A DNA stretch of 64,000 nt, taken from positions 25,561,679 through 25,625,678 of the forward strand of contig CATIUR010000005.1 in the NCBI GenBank assembly GCA_949592205.1. The letters run 5' to 3'. The notes beneath the pieces are model-generated. The model worked only from the letters and a program-made list of their open reading frames with translations, made no database searches and had not been told where the DNA came from. The translations under genes and the position numbers were made by a program. This document shows positions 11,310 through 24,015 of the stretch, one piece after another (position 1 is the first letter of the stretch; the number at the start of each line of letters is the position of its first letter). This stretch comes from Helichrysum umbraculigerum (lineage: Eukaryota > Streptophyta > Magnoliopsida > Asterales > Asteraceae).

Positions 11310-13633
11310 GGGATTTGATAAAAAGAACCCTAAAAATATATAAATAAATAAAATTAATTCAAATATTAGGACATTTAACCAACATGCATCCACAATTACA
11401 GTTCATGCTAACCGCCATCAAATTTTTAGGAACTGAAACAGAAAAGCATAAATAATGATCTCCATTTCATGCTATCAAATCAAAATCCGTAGTCAAAATT
11501 CGCTAAAACCAAGCTATTCGATTAAACCAGTTACTACAAACTTTAGTGGAAGTTGTAATTATTGAAAGTTGTAAATTATTGAGACCATGATCTATGCGTT
11601 TATTTAGGAGATAAACTAAAAAAAAATAGAGCGACTAATGTTTTTAAAATCAATTAAGAATGTTTAACAAATCAATCGGTGTGGATGAATGGAATTAGAG
11701 GAAGGAAACAATCAGTTTTTTTACTTCATATTTGTTGAGAAAAAAATGGATGGCAGTTACTTGAGTGAAAAAAGTGGGGATGTCTTTATATTTAAACTAA
11801 TTTTATTCTAAAAATGTTTCTTATCTAAAGTTCTTAGGGCTCTTTTTATCAAATCCCATATTTTAAACATGGGCCGATTTTTTGTGAGGCAAAACAAAAC
11901 AGGAAAGCTGGTGTTGAGTTTTGATCATTTTTTTTTAAATAAAGTTTAAATATATGACTTAATTGTGTAGGAGTGAGTTCATTATGAGATGGTCAAATTC
12001 ATATATGTATAAATCCTTTAAGTAGCTCGTTACGCATTCTGATAATTGTCTCAATTGGGCACACTAATGGAAGTAACATTGGACCGTAGAGAGCAATATA
12101 TCCGGATGCTGTTTAGAAAGCAATCATAATGCTGTTACTATTCCTTTCTAGATCAATCATCAATATAAGAAGTCCTAGATAAAAAAATTTATACTTAAAC
12201 CTTTATGACATGTGGGTCTAAAATATTTGTTAGTCATAACATAAAATGGTTAGCATTATTCCAACATAAATACTGTTTGCTCGTATCTAATATACTGATG
12301 ATGATTTTATATTATGACCAAAGTCACATACGTCGTGTAAGAATTTTTAATATTGTTATACAATAACCAATTAATGAAAACTTAATAAATACAATTAATA
12401 TTATTAATAAATTTATTGATAATAAAATACAAGAGATTGACAACATAAGTGTAAAATGACACATTAAATAGCAAGAAATAAAGCATACGACGTAAACATA
12501 TGTCTTTAAAACAATAAATAATAGGATGGATCATTAAACATAATATTCCAATTATCTATTTGTTATTAATAAAGTTTTGATCCACGATGCAATTGTCTTC
12601 GATTTCATGTCCTAGCGAGCGTAGTTGTTTGATTCATTGATCTGCATTTACAATCTTCTCAATGACACGTTTAAAAGCTTCGTCACCACCATTGTCAATT
12701 AATAGGAACATTGACTTTATTCCATTCAACAAAAGCTTTTGGATCAAAATCATCTACGAATAAAGAGATAAAGAGATTATGAACAAAATGAAGAGATAAA
12801 TAGACAATTATTATACCTTCTGATTTGTTGGCGATGTCGAGATCTTCTAAAGCATAATTTTTTGGATCTACACAATAATTATTATACCTTCTAATTTGTT
12901 GGCAATGTCGGGATCTTCTAAAGCATAATTTTTTAAATCTACACAATAAGAAAATTGTAAAATTTAACAACGTAGATTAGCAATTTTAGGATTTGGGAAA
13001 TAAGAAAGCAATATATAATACCTGTTGAAGTTTTAGGAAGGTTTTGATCTTCAATTGGATGTTTTCACCCATCTACAAAACATTGAAATATTATTTTTTG
13101 TAATACAAATTAGTGATTAAAATTTAAACAATAATACACATATTCTACCTTCATCTCGTTCTGGATTTTTGGTTTTGTGACGAGCAGATTGGATGTTTGA
13201 TGAAGATGACGTTACACAATCCATGTACACAAATTTTGTAGGAATAACGTGGATAATAGTATGAGAAGATTGGGTGGAATTATTATACATTGTATATATA
13301 GGACTTAGAGGCTTCAATTAGGAAATTAATTAATTTAATTTTAATTAATATTAATATTGTTTGTTAGCATTTACTTGTTCATCAATCCCGATTAACATGC
13401 TAGGTGGTTTATTTGTGATTATATATATATTGCCGGATAAAACATTATTTTTTTCCTTTTTATATAATTAATAATTATGTATTTATAATATTTATATTTA
13501 TATATCCGTTTGTTATGCAAAAAAAATTCTTAAAAATATTATTAGGGGTGCTAAGTGTACATATTTTAAACTAATTTAAGCCATCGATCTTTAATTAGAG
13601 AGTCTAATCAAGGGTCAAAATTGCTTAATGGTA
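11307..13633. other. AT-rich region with a 71-bp tandem duplication and unassigned ORF pieces
   Basis: No intact gene is visible. A tandem duplication with a 71-bp period covers about 12806-12947 and gives the minus-strand ORF 12695-12970 a repeated block (PKNYALEDLDIANKSEG). A further minus-strand ORF at 13117-13317 has no recognisable domain. The arrangement could be exon debris of a gene fragment, but no family can be named. Confidence 0.4.
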
Positions 13634-14745
13634 TCCTCTTTTAATTATATATAAAAGATAACAATAATAATAGTAATTATATATAATAATAATAATAAAT
13701 ATATATAATAATTAATAATGATGCTAATAATAATCCTCTACCGATACAAATTCAATTTTCTTCTTATCGACGTCTTCTTCGGTCTTTACTCGCGATCTTC
13801 CTTCTCTATTATCCGGTAATTATTTATACTTCCTTTTAATGTTTTAGTTTATTGTTTGCTTACTATCAATTTTTTGCCTGCCTCATATGATATTATTCAT
13901 ATAGTTTCTTTCTTTTACGTCATCTAGGTCAAATAAAGTAGGGCATACAAATATTTGTGTTGTTGTGTGTTTGTTTCATTCAGATTACATTCATGGACAT
14001 GGGTGTATGGGATTTCAATTGGATTTTTGGTTTTACTAGGAATTTTAGCTGCCTTATTAGATTGGGTTTATGTACTGAACCAAATAGACATAGGCAAGAT
14101 TTACACTAAAAAAATAAGACTGGCGTTAGAGGCAATAGTAAATCAACAGCTGGAACCTTACAATTGTATGAAGGGGTTGATTGTTTTAGAAAATTTAAAC
14201 GATTTGTTTGTATTACCTTCTGTCTGACTTCTATGTCATATATGCATGTGATGTCTGTTGTAGTTATAAAAATCAAAATTAGAATAGTAACACATGTATT
14301 ATAGGTGGGGTTTCATATACGACCAAAAATAAAGGATGGGGATTGAGGACATTGCTTTATTCAATTTTTAATTCAAGTTAAAGTGTCATTGTCGTAGTAT
14401 ACCTTTCACAGCGTGTATTATATATGTATTATTATGTCTTCTTACATTGCGTTGGCTACTCTTTTATAGGTGACTGAAGCCTTTTCGTACACTTTTCAAG
14501 CTTCTACTCTTCTCTGGTACGCCATGTTGTCATCTGTCTTAAACCATATATAGGTTTTGTGTGGACTTATATATATATTTGTAGTTTTAGATTATGATTT
14601 CGTTGCCTATTCATCTACTGATGGTAATATTTTTTCCTGCTGCTGATATTATCTACATTGATATTCTTCTTACATAATGATAATGATACGCGTTTGTTGC
14701 AATATTTACATGATACGTTTAGTTTTTAAATTACTGTTAACAAGT
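13634..14745 (+). promoter_or_regulatory. Helitron 5' leader and presumed promoter region
   Basis: This lies between the proposed 5' terminus and the first recognisable Rep-helicase codon. It is AT-rich, begins with short TAATAATAA-type runs and has CT-rich sequence near 13760-13810 that could be a transcribed leader with an intron. The ORF at 13955-14227 has no recognisable motif. Promoter function is inferred from position only. Confidence 0.35.
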
Positions 14746-15040
14746 ATGGATCATCATAAGCGAAAAAAATTAACAGATTACATACACGACCAATCACCAA
14801 ATTCATTATCCATTACCGAAAATTCAATTCAATCACCTCTACAATCTAGAATGAGGCACAACATGTTGGCTAGACGTCACACTGTTGCAGACGGTTCGAA
14901 CATTCAGTCAACCTCACAAGGTTATCTATTGTGCATATACATAACCCTTTCGTTAGCTTTCAGGTACAAATGTATTCTGTTGATCGTAGCTTTTTCTTTT
15001 ATTTCAGCTCCATCTACATCATATATGGATTTAGGAGATT
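14746..15040 (+). pseudogene. Helitron Rep-helicase, N-terminal exons (broken)
   Basis: The chosen start is the ATG at 14746, which opens a basic N-terminus (MDHHKRKKLTDY). An intron with GT..AG ends is inferred at 14921-15007; the next exon encodes APSTSYMDLGDC, matching the conserved 'LGDC' block before the CxxC-type motif in plant Helitron proteins. The frame continues across the 9-kb insertion to VCEYCNASFW at 24019. The 5-bp duplicate GTAAC lies at 15041-15045 and 24011-24015. Upstream in-frame ATGs exist (14677) but their residues are hydrophobic and not family-like. Confidence 0.7.
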
Positions 15041-15045
15041 GTAAC
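15041..15045. repeat. Left target-site duplication GTAAC of insertion A
   Basis: GTAAC here is repeated at 24011-24015 immediately after the minus-strand element's outer LTR end. The left copy touches the SINE-derived palindrome, not the LTR at 15653. Confidence 0.75.
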
Positions 15046-15427
15046 TGTAACATCCTCCCCCTGAGCCCACTGGGCTCACGCGGTCCACAGCTGGGCCTGA
15101 GGAGCAATGTCAGGTCTGCAGCCCAATACACCCCAACCACATCACCTGAGGAATTCACCTCCCAGGTAGGTTGTTGGATTCGAACTTGAATCCCTTTAAT
15201 ACTAAGTCTTACCACTTAGTATCACCAATTGAGCTGCAGCTCAATTGGTGATACTAAGTGGTAAGACTTAGTATTAAAGGGATTCAAGTTCGAATCCAAC
15301 AATCTACCTGGGAGGTGAATTCCTCAGGTGATGTGGTTGGGGTGTATTGGGCTGCAGACCTGACATTGCTCCTCAGGCCCAGCTGTGGACCGCGTGAGCC
15401 CAGTGGGCTCAGGGGGAGGATGTTACA
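15046..15427. repeat. 382-bp near-perfect palindrome of two head-to-head SINE-like units
   Basis: The left arm 15046-15236 (minus-strand unit) and right arm 15237-15427 (plus-strand unit) are reverse complements with one mismatch that I noticed, meeting at GAGCTG|CAGCTC without a spacer. Each unit has a tRNA-like head, with A-box-like CAGCTCAATTGG and B-box-like AGTTCGAATCC, and ends GGGGGAGGATGTTACA. The outermost bases (TGTAACATCC) also match the start of the chromovirus LTRs in this window. The two long ORFs here (14677-15189 end part, 14922-15215) are shadows of the repeat. Confidence 0.85.
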
Positions 15428-15445
15428 AAAAAAGTGCACTTTTTA

Positions 15446-15652
15446 TGTAACACCCTCCCCCTGAGCCCACTGGGCTCACGCGGTCCACAGCTGGGCCTGA
15501 GGAGCAATGTTAATATAAACCCACTGGGCCAGGTCTGCAGCCCAATGCACCCCAACCTATCTCCTGAACATCTCAGGTAGGTTGTTGGATTCGAACATGA
15601 ATCCCTTTAATATCAAGTCTTACCACTTGATATCACCAATTGAGCTGCAACT
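15446..15652 (-). mobile_element. Third SINE-like unit, diverged, minus strand
   Basis: A third, more diverged copy of the unit in the palindrome, in the same direction as its left arm. It carries a small insertion near 15510 and changes in the head (AATATCAAGTCTT instead of AATACTAAGTCTT). A short A-run/T-run palindrome (AAAAAGTGCACTTTTT, about 15429-15444) separates it from the right arm, as expected for tail-to-tail SINEs. Its head meets the LTR boundary at 15653. Confidence 0.65.
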
Positions 15653-15676
15653 TATAACGCCCCAAAATTTACAACT

Positions 15677-15715
<39 letters not shown>

Positions 15716-17750
15716 TGCGGAAGCTCAAGTCCCAAAACATATATATACATAAAATGACATGACGTCATTTTCCATTGCCTAAGTTCTAGGTATTGATTAT
15801 TACCGTTTACAAAACAATCCATTATATCTTGGGCTTTATATAATCAAACATTTTAAACTGTATTAAATAATAATCAGAGTAATCCTAGTCAAACATTCTT
15901 CAGTTACTCCTTGACCCGCCCATAACAATAGATATTAACCTGCAAGGAGTAAACAACGAGGGATTAGCACGAAGCTAAGTGAGTTAACTCATCACTAACA
16001 ATACAACTTAGTTTAACACTATGAGTTCACCACATTTAACACTTTGACTCAACATCACTAGAGGATCGGTGGCCCTTGTGGCGCCCTCAGCCGCGGTGGC
16101 CCACCAAGCGACACTTACACCAACTGCAGGCCAATACAGCGGTTAACCGATAACTGTTTGTTACCTTTAGTCAACACAAGCCTTACTTACAACGAATGTT
16201 CACAACCCTTGTGTTGACTAACCTGTAACAACACAGTCCAACATAGTTGACCTCTATTAACACTGTTACCATATAGGTCACTTAACACTTAACACTTTAA
16301 CACTTTAACACATTCACAATTCAACTTAACACAGGAATAACACTTAACACTTGAAGTAACCACAATAGTGATCACTAAATTATAGTGAGAGATCAAAGTC
16401 CACTCACCGACTACCATAGTCGTCCACTCAGTAGTCTAATATTACTGAGTCTTCTCCATATCTGGAAATACAACAAAATACACAAGTCAGTTACTTGTAT
16501 CAAATCTACATAACATTACTCCAATAGATTTATACCAACAAATCTCAATTCATATGTATTAACATAATCATCACATACATCCAATTCATACTTCTTGAAT
16601 TGTTTCTTAATCATGATTAGATATCATGTTAACCACTTTTCAACTATATATCAATTTAGTTGTCACTTGTAGTAACTTCACATAATTCATTCCACTAATA
16701 TGAATTATCACTATTAACTTCATTAGTTCATCATCACTATCAAATTTATGATAATTATAATCAACTTATCACCTTAGTTCACATTAATCATTGTTAACTA
16801 ACATGATCACACCAATAACAAGATTAATAGTTTCCAAATTAACAATCCACTAAAACACTTCATGAATACTTAATCAAATTCTTCCATTTTAAGTTAGGGC
16901 TCATGTCATAATCATGGATTAGGCACTAATTAACAACTATAACATAACCAAAATCTTTACTTCATGAATTATCAACTAAATCACAACTTTTATCATGAAT
17001 ACTCTATAATCTTTTATCTCTAAGTTAGGATTTTAATTATAATCAACTTATTTCTTATCAACTAGTGATAATATGATCATTACTAACTTAAATTCAAGAT
17101 TAATCATACCAACTAAATCAAATATTCAAAACCCCAATTTCTAGGGTTAAAGAAATCACTAAATTAACACTTATAACTTGCTTTGAATGATAATGAAATG
17201 ATTAATCTATGTTAACAAATCATAACTAACAACTATTGCACAAAATCAAACCCTATTTTCGGATTAAACTCACTAATTAGCAAAATCCCAAAACCCCCAA
17301 TTTCTAGGATGAAGAACATGAAGAACACTTGATTTTACCTTGTTTAAGATGATTAACAAGACTTGAATTTGATCTTGGAAGCTTGTATTTGATGATTCTT
17401 CATGATCTTGATAATGATTTAGGTTTAATGTGTGTGTATGTATATGTACGTATGTATGTATGTGTGTTTGGAGAAAAACCCGATCCATCATATAATATAT
17501 ATCATATAAGTGTTAGTTTTCATTCCCCGTATTTATTATTGTCTGGAACTTAAAAATTATTTACGGGAAGACTATTTTATTTTACCGTCACCTTGATTTA
17601 ATTAAAACAATCAATATTTCGCTAGCCACAATATTTCCTGAGGCTTATCGACCTATTAATTATAAAATCAAACACAATAACAATTTTAAATCGCATTTAA
17701 AATTTACAGAAAATACCTATTACTTCTAAGCCCAATTTGAGGATGTTACA
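15653..17750 (-). repeat. LTR of insertion A (3' LTR on minus strand)
   Basis: About 2.1 kb and almost identical to 21908-24010, including a T-run of about 32 (against about 40 in the other copy) and the promoter-proximal word GTTCCAGACAATA (minus strand, 17537-17549). High identity implies a recent insertion. The ORF 17273-17491 and its twin at 23533-23751 are LTR shadows. Confidence 0.9.
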
Positions 17751-17800
17751 AATCTCTCCCCCTTAAAGAGATTTCGTCCTCGAAATCTAATCAACCTTGA
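17751..17800 (-). other. Polypurine tract and 3' internal end of insertion A
   Basis: On the minus strand the sequence runs TTTCGAGGACGAAATC, then CTCTTTAAGGGGGAGAGATT, directly before the LTR start TGTAACATCC. This is the conserved 3' junction of plant chromoviruses and serves as the plus-strand primer. Confidence 0.8.
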
Positions 17801-20800
17801 TTATTCTAAAGTACTTAATTACCTGATAAATCTCATTCCTTAAATGAGATTCCACTACCACCACAATTTCCAGTTTATTACTATTGTACTCTTCGTACTA
17901 CTCTCACCTCGTAATTACTCATCACTATTTCCACCTAAAGTGTATACACAACTTAAATCACCTATGCATAACATGCTTATGCATACATTTCACTACATAC
18001 ACCGTGTACCTACATATATTTATATAGATATATGTTATTTTATCAATTTACACACCACCAGTGTGCATCTCAATTACATTCACGCAAACACATACATTGT
18101 GGCTTATACTCAATTTAACTTGCATATAGTAAAATACTACTCACATTATTCAACCACAAGCGTGATATTATCACTTAAAATAATTACTCCCTTGAGCAAC
18201 TCTTAATTTTATGCACACAATTTAAATTCTATCTACAGACACATATCCGCATGTACCTGTTTCTATTTCTTACCTTAACATATGATATGTATCTAAATCA
18301 TATCTTCATGCATACTATGATCACTTAAGGAAATTATTCCCAATTAATCACTTTAAACATGTATCCACTTGGCATAAGTGAATAACAATCGTGTACAATA
18401 ACGTACTCTTACCACAAGAAACTAACGACATGCTAGAATCTTTTAAAATAGATATATGATTTATACCCCTTTTTAACAACAAAACAATGATTATGAAAAT
18501 CACAATACACCCAACAACAATGAATTTTAATTTCAATTCATAACTAGCATTTATGCTAGTACTACATATCACTAATCACATATTAACACTCAAAATAGAA
18601 GTTAATTCTCATGGTTAAAACCATTATCACATAATCACAAAGTCACTTAACACCAATTTCAAATTGGATAACTACCAAGTTTTTCCATCAACAGGTACAT
18701 TGCCATTCAAGCGCAAGTACCACTCCATTAAAATGTGATAACCACACACACATTTTTCAACAACATTTCATCAATCAATTTTATCTCTTTAATCTCCACG
18801 GAAGATTATTTCATGTTTTATTTTCTTCTATATGCAACTTATCACTTCACATTGATATTAAGCATATAATAACAATCAAATTTCACACAATTCTCAATTA
18901 ATAATACTATAACTATCAATCAAAAGGCTCTTTATATATAAATATTTATATATATATCTCTTTTATTAATAGATAGTTCATTAATACAATAATTTAATCT
19001 TTTACTACCATTTCGATTTAGTCAATCATTGACTCTCTCTCTCTCTCATATATCAACATCGAAACTTACCAATTTTAAAGTCACATTAATTTCTCTGGTA
19101 CTTGGTAGCCTCAATACTCCATGTGAAATGGCATAATATAAATACGTTGGCCAGACGTCGTCATATTATGTCAGTCACACTTTATTCTCAGGCCACTTCA
19201 TACCATTGATCTCTAAAATGATTAACTTTTACTCTCACATATATCACAATGCTAAAATCAATAATTATCACACACACATAGTAACACTTTGTAATAGGTT
19301 TATGACCAAGTATTAACTTGTTACTATTTTCATTTATCACTTGAATGTGAAACTACTCACAAAATTTAAGTAAACATAATAATTCAATCATCTAACACAT
19401 TCCTCATTATCTTATTAACACATGTGTAAGTTTTAACACAACTAAATCAATTTAACACCCTCTCTACACGATTCAATAACAATCACTTAACACTTTAATT
19501 ATCAAGTATAATACTCTATATAACATTTAGCACTAAGTACCTTGTTAAAATACTAGGTCATATTCCACATATATTCATCAATATATAATTTCTAAGTTGA
19601 TTAATAATTACTCTTCCATATTTAGTTATTAAACAAAAGTAAACTTCTACAATACTCTTCAACTCTTACAAATACTTATTAAATCATATTAAGTATTTCA
19701 CATAATGTAATTAACATGATTACATAATCAATATTTATTTACCCTAACAAACAACAATCAACAATACCTTTACTGGTATACTATGCAGTTAGTTAAACCG
19801 ATTACAAACGACTCCTACACAAAACCATATAGAACTCTTAAAACAACTTTTAATATTGCATATAGTCACAGGAATGATCTCTGGGCTCAAAGAAACAAAA
19901 GCCCAATACAAATCATAAGCCAAAAGTCCGAAATAATGTCCGAAAAACAATAAAACGCAATTTTCGGGCCCCAAACGACCCCGAAGTGCCGAAAACTGAC
20001 AGGGCTCATGGCAAAGCGATGAGCTTTGATCGTTGGGCCATTTTTGAGTTGACATGTAAATTTCGTCTTAATCGGACACCGAAATTTTCAAAAAAAATTT
20101 CTACGTCAAGTATTACGTCGAACGTCGCAAGAAAATTTTTTTTTTATACTAACGCGATCCGGGAAACAGGTCAGGATCGCGTTCCCCAGTGAAAAAAAAT
20201 TCTGTAACCAAATTAGGCACACAAACGCGATCCGGAGAAGTGAGCGGGATCGCGTTCCCAAGAGAAAACGCACCTAAACACGAAATACACACACAAACGC
20301 GATCCTGGAAAAATGGCTGGGATCGCGTTCCCAAGCATAAAAATAATCTGGGACAAAATAACACGTACGAACGCGATCCTGAGAACATGTTGGGATCGCG
20401 TTCCCAAGCAGAAAATCTGAGGTTCAGAAAATCATATTTTTAACCAATTTCAAACGCGTATAACTTTTTACTTTTTTAGAGTTAGAGTCTAAAATTTTGC
20501 AGGCACATCCACTATGCCAAAATGAAACTTTCCCTTTTTACACTTTTTCAATTTACTCGTTTTACGAGAAAACGGACGTACGACTCATTTTTGACCATTT
20601 TGGTTGACACGCTATATTTCAAACGACTTGGTTTATGACTTCCACCTTTTACCAACATGTTTCTATATACATTAGTGACGTGTGGGCATATTCGTCACCT
20701 ACAAACACTCATTCTACATTGTTTTGACACGTTGACCCGTTTAGGGGTCCAAATGGACATTTTTCCCAATTTCATTCATAATGACCACATTAATACCTTT

Positions 20801-21892
20801 AATCCACATTTTATCTATACTTATGACTGTAAGTCATTTAAAAAGTCATCATACCCAAACCACTTCAAGTTTTAACCGTTTTATCACTAAGTGACCCATT
20901 TGGGCACTTAAATGACCCGTTTGGGTTTATGAACATATATTCACCATTCTATTACCCATTCCACATAACTTTGACTATTCCAAGTCAAACTAACCCACTT
21001 TCATCATTAGTTTCATATTATCACCCTAAAACATCAAGTTCACAAAATTTCACCATATATACACCAATTTCAACATATAATTTCAAATTTGACTTTTCAC
21101 AACTTGTCATCGCACCTTTAGACTCATTGACCTCTTTGACTTTCTTACTACACTATTAGTAATACAAAGATCATAATTCACCCTAATCATGATCAATGCT
21201 AAACATTTAGACATCTAGTCACATTCCTCACTTCATAGCATGGCAATTATCCAGTTTGACACAATTACATTCAACATTGACCATTCCAAGTCAATAGCAT
21301 ATATTTCAACAACTAGACACATTCTAAGTCACACAACAATACAACTCCAAACTTATAAATGGATACACCCGCAACCTATTGATTTCATCATAGTGTGTCA
21401 CATCAATTAGATTATCATTTATCAATTATTTCCCTAGCAAGGATATATAATCACACCTTGCATATATACTTAATTCCACATAACACAACTGTTACACTTT
21501 AGTCACCAATGTATCTACACACAATTTCAACTTCTTAATTACATACTAATAGCTCTATCACCTTATTAGCAAGTAATAATCACCAACAATTCAATTTACT
21601 TTACTAATAATCATAACATAGTAAAGTAAATCAATTGAAATTCACCAAGTTTATCAGAAATTACCTGGCACATCTAGGCCCACAAGTGTTGAGGATTGAG
21701 AATACCAATCGGTTCCTCACTATCCTCCGTCTCTGCACTCAAAACCACAATCTAACACACTGTTATAGATTAGTTCACATTTAATAACAACTTGCTCATC
21801 CAACCACTAATCCCACACCTCGAAATGTTTGACCACTATCACTAGGCTTGGGATTGAACAATTTAACCATTATTCAATTCGCCCAAACCTAT
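17801..21892 (-). other. Non-coding internal region of insertion A
   Basis: About 4.1 kb with no gag-pol. The ORFs present (for example 17844-18206, 19789-20055) lack retrotransposon motifs. The segment 20407-20640 on the minus strand resembles 63350-63520, inside the LTR of the element at 59434-63736. The four-hairpin cassette at 20151-20403 lies next to it. Confidence 0.7.
20151..20403. repeat. Four spaced hairpins AACGCGATCC ... GGATCGCGTT
   Basis: Each unit has perfect 10-base arms separated by 13-14 bases: 20151-20183, 20224-20256, 20296-20329 and 20371-20403, with spacers of about 40 bp. Loops and spacers differ but arms are identical in all four. The overlapping ORFs 20149-20388, 20189-20443 and 20213-20407 are by-products. 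Confidence 0.92.
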
Positions 21893-21904
21893 GCTCTGAT
21901 ACCA
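21893..21904 (-). other. Primer-binding site of insertion A (tRNA-Met type)
   Basis: The minus strand reads TGGTATCAGAGC three bases inside the LTR end, the usual initiator tRNA-Met complement of plant chromoviruses. Confidence 0.9.
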
Positions 21905-21907
21905 ACT

Positions 21908-21931
21908 TATAACGCCCCAAAATTTACAACT

Positions 21932-21975
<44 letters not shown>

Positions 21976-24010
21976 TGCGGAAGCTCAAGTCCCAAAACAT
22001 ATATATACATAAAATGACATGACGTCATTTTCCATTGCCTAAGTTCTAGGTATTGATTATTACCGTTTACAAAACAATCCATTATATCTTGGGCTTTATA
22101 TAATCAAACATTTTAAACTGTATTAAATAATAATCAGAGTAATCCTAGTCAAACATTCTTCAGTTACTCCTTGACCCGCCCATAACAATAGATATTAACC
22201 TGCAAGGAGTAAACAACGAGGGATTAGCACGAAGCTAAGTGAGTTAACTCATCACTAACAATACAACTTAGTTTAACACTATGAGTTCACCACATTTAAC
22301 ACTTTGACTCAACATCACCAGAGGATCGGTGGCCCTTGTGGCGCCCTCAGCCGCGGTGGCCCACCAAGCGACACTTACACCAACTGCAGGCCAATACAGC
22401 GGTTAACCGATAACTGTTTGTTACCTTTAGTCAACACAAGCCTTACTTACAACGAATGTTCACAACCCTTGTGTTGACTAACCTGTAACAACACAGTCCA
22501 ACATAGTTGACCTCTATTAACACTGTTACCATATAGGTCACTTAACACTTAACACTTTAACACTTTAACACATTCACAATTCAACTTAACACAGGAATAA
22601 CACTTAACACTTGAAGTAACCACAATAGTGATCACTAAATTATAGTGAGAGATCAAAGTCCACTCACCGACTACCATAGTCGTCCACTCAGTAGTCTAAT
22701 ATTACTGAGTCTTCTCCATATCTGGAAATACAACAAAATACACAAGTCAGTTACTTGTATCAAATCTACATAACATTACTCCAATAGATTTATACCAACA
22801 AATCTCAATTCATATGTATTAACATAATCATCACATACATCCAATTCATACTTCTTGAATTGTTTCTTAATCATGATTAGATATCATGTTAACCACTTTT
22901 CAACTATATATCAATTTAGTTGTCACTTGTAGTAACTTCACATAATTCATTCCACTAATATGAATTATCACTATTAACTTCATTAGTTCATCATCACTAT
23001 CAAATTTATGATAATTATAATCAACTTATCACCTTAGTTCACATTAATCATTGTTAACTAACATGATCACACCAATAACAAGATTAATAGTTTCCAAATT
23101 AACAATCCACTAAAACACTTCATGAATACTTAATCAAATTCTTCCATTTTAAGTTAGGGCTCATGTCATAATCATGGATTAGGCACTAATTAACAACTAT
23201 AACATAACCAAAATCTTTACTTCATGAATTATCAACTAAATCACAACTTTTATCATGAATACTCTATAATCTTTTATCTCTAAGTTAGGATTTTAATTAT
23301 AATCAACTTATTTCTTATCAACTAGTGATAATATGATCATTACTAACTTAAATTCAAGATTAATCATACCAACTAAATCAAATATTCAAAACCCCAATTT
23401 CTAGGGTTAAAGAAATCACTAAATTAACACTTATAACTTGCTTTGAATGATAATGAAATGATTAATCTATGTTAACAAATCATAACTAACAACTATTGCA
23501 CAAAATCAAACCCTATTTTCGGATTAAACTCACTAATTAGCAAAATCCCAAAACCCCCAATTTCTAGGATGAAGAACATGAAGAACACTTGATTTTACCT
23601 TGTTTAAGATGATTAACAAGACTTGAATTTGATCTTGGAAGCTTGTATTTGATGATTCTTCATGATCTTGATAATGATTTAGGTTTAATGTGTGTGTATG
23701 TATATGTACGTATGTATGTATGTGTGTTTGGAGAAAAACCCGATCCATCATATAATATATATCATATAAGTGTTAGTTTTCATTCCCCGTATTTATTATT
23801 GTCTGGAACTTAAAAATTATTTACGGGAAGACTATTTTATTTTACCGTCACCTTGATTTAATTAAAACAATCAATATTTCGCTAGCCACAATATTTCCTG
23901 AGGCTTATCGACCTATTAATTATAAAATCAAACACAATAACAATTTTAAATCGCATTTAAAATTTACAGAAAATACCTATTACTTCTAAGCCCAATTTGA
24001 GGATGTTACA
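21908..24010 (-). repeat. LTR of insertion A (5' LTR on minus strand)
   Basis: Second copy of the 2.1-kb LTR. It ends GGATGTTACA exactly at the Helitron duplicate GTAAC (24011-24015). The promoter-proximal word GTTCCAGACAATA is at 23797-23809 on the minus strand. Confidence 0.9.
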
Positions 24011-24015
24011 GTAAC

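Larger units (their letters stand above)
15653..24010 (-). mobile_element. Insertion A: non-autonomous Ty3/gypsy chromovirus-like element
   Basis: Two direct LTRs of about 2.1 kb (15653-17750 and 21908-24010) flank 4.2 kb of internal DNA. On the minus strand the LTR reads TGTAACATCC ... GGGGCGTTATA. The primer-binding site TGGTATCAGAGC (initiator tRNA-Met type) is at 21893-21904 and the 3' internal end carries TTTCGAGGACGAAAT plus the purine tract AAGGGGGAGA, both hallmarks of plant chromoviruses. There is no gag or pol ORF, so mobilisation would depend on another element. Right flank GTAAC is matched at 15041-15045, 607 bp to the left of the LTR. Confidence 0.88.

Noticed and set aside
12695..12970. 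Minus-strand repeat protein
   Set aside because: The repeat is a 71-bp DNA duplication in AT-rich sequence; no family motif supports translation.
14677..15189. 170-codon ORF as a single protein
   Set aside because: Its first part is a Helitron exon, its middle an intron and its end the SINE palindrome.
15653..15660. CAACT next to the left LTR of insertion A as its TSD
   Set aside because: The right flank is GTAAC; GTAAC at 15041-15045 gives the match and also keeps the Helitron frame.
20151..20403. CRISPR-like array of regular repeats and spacers
   Set aside because: Units are inverted-repeat hairpins inside a plant LTR element; spacing is irregular and no cas genes occur.
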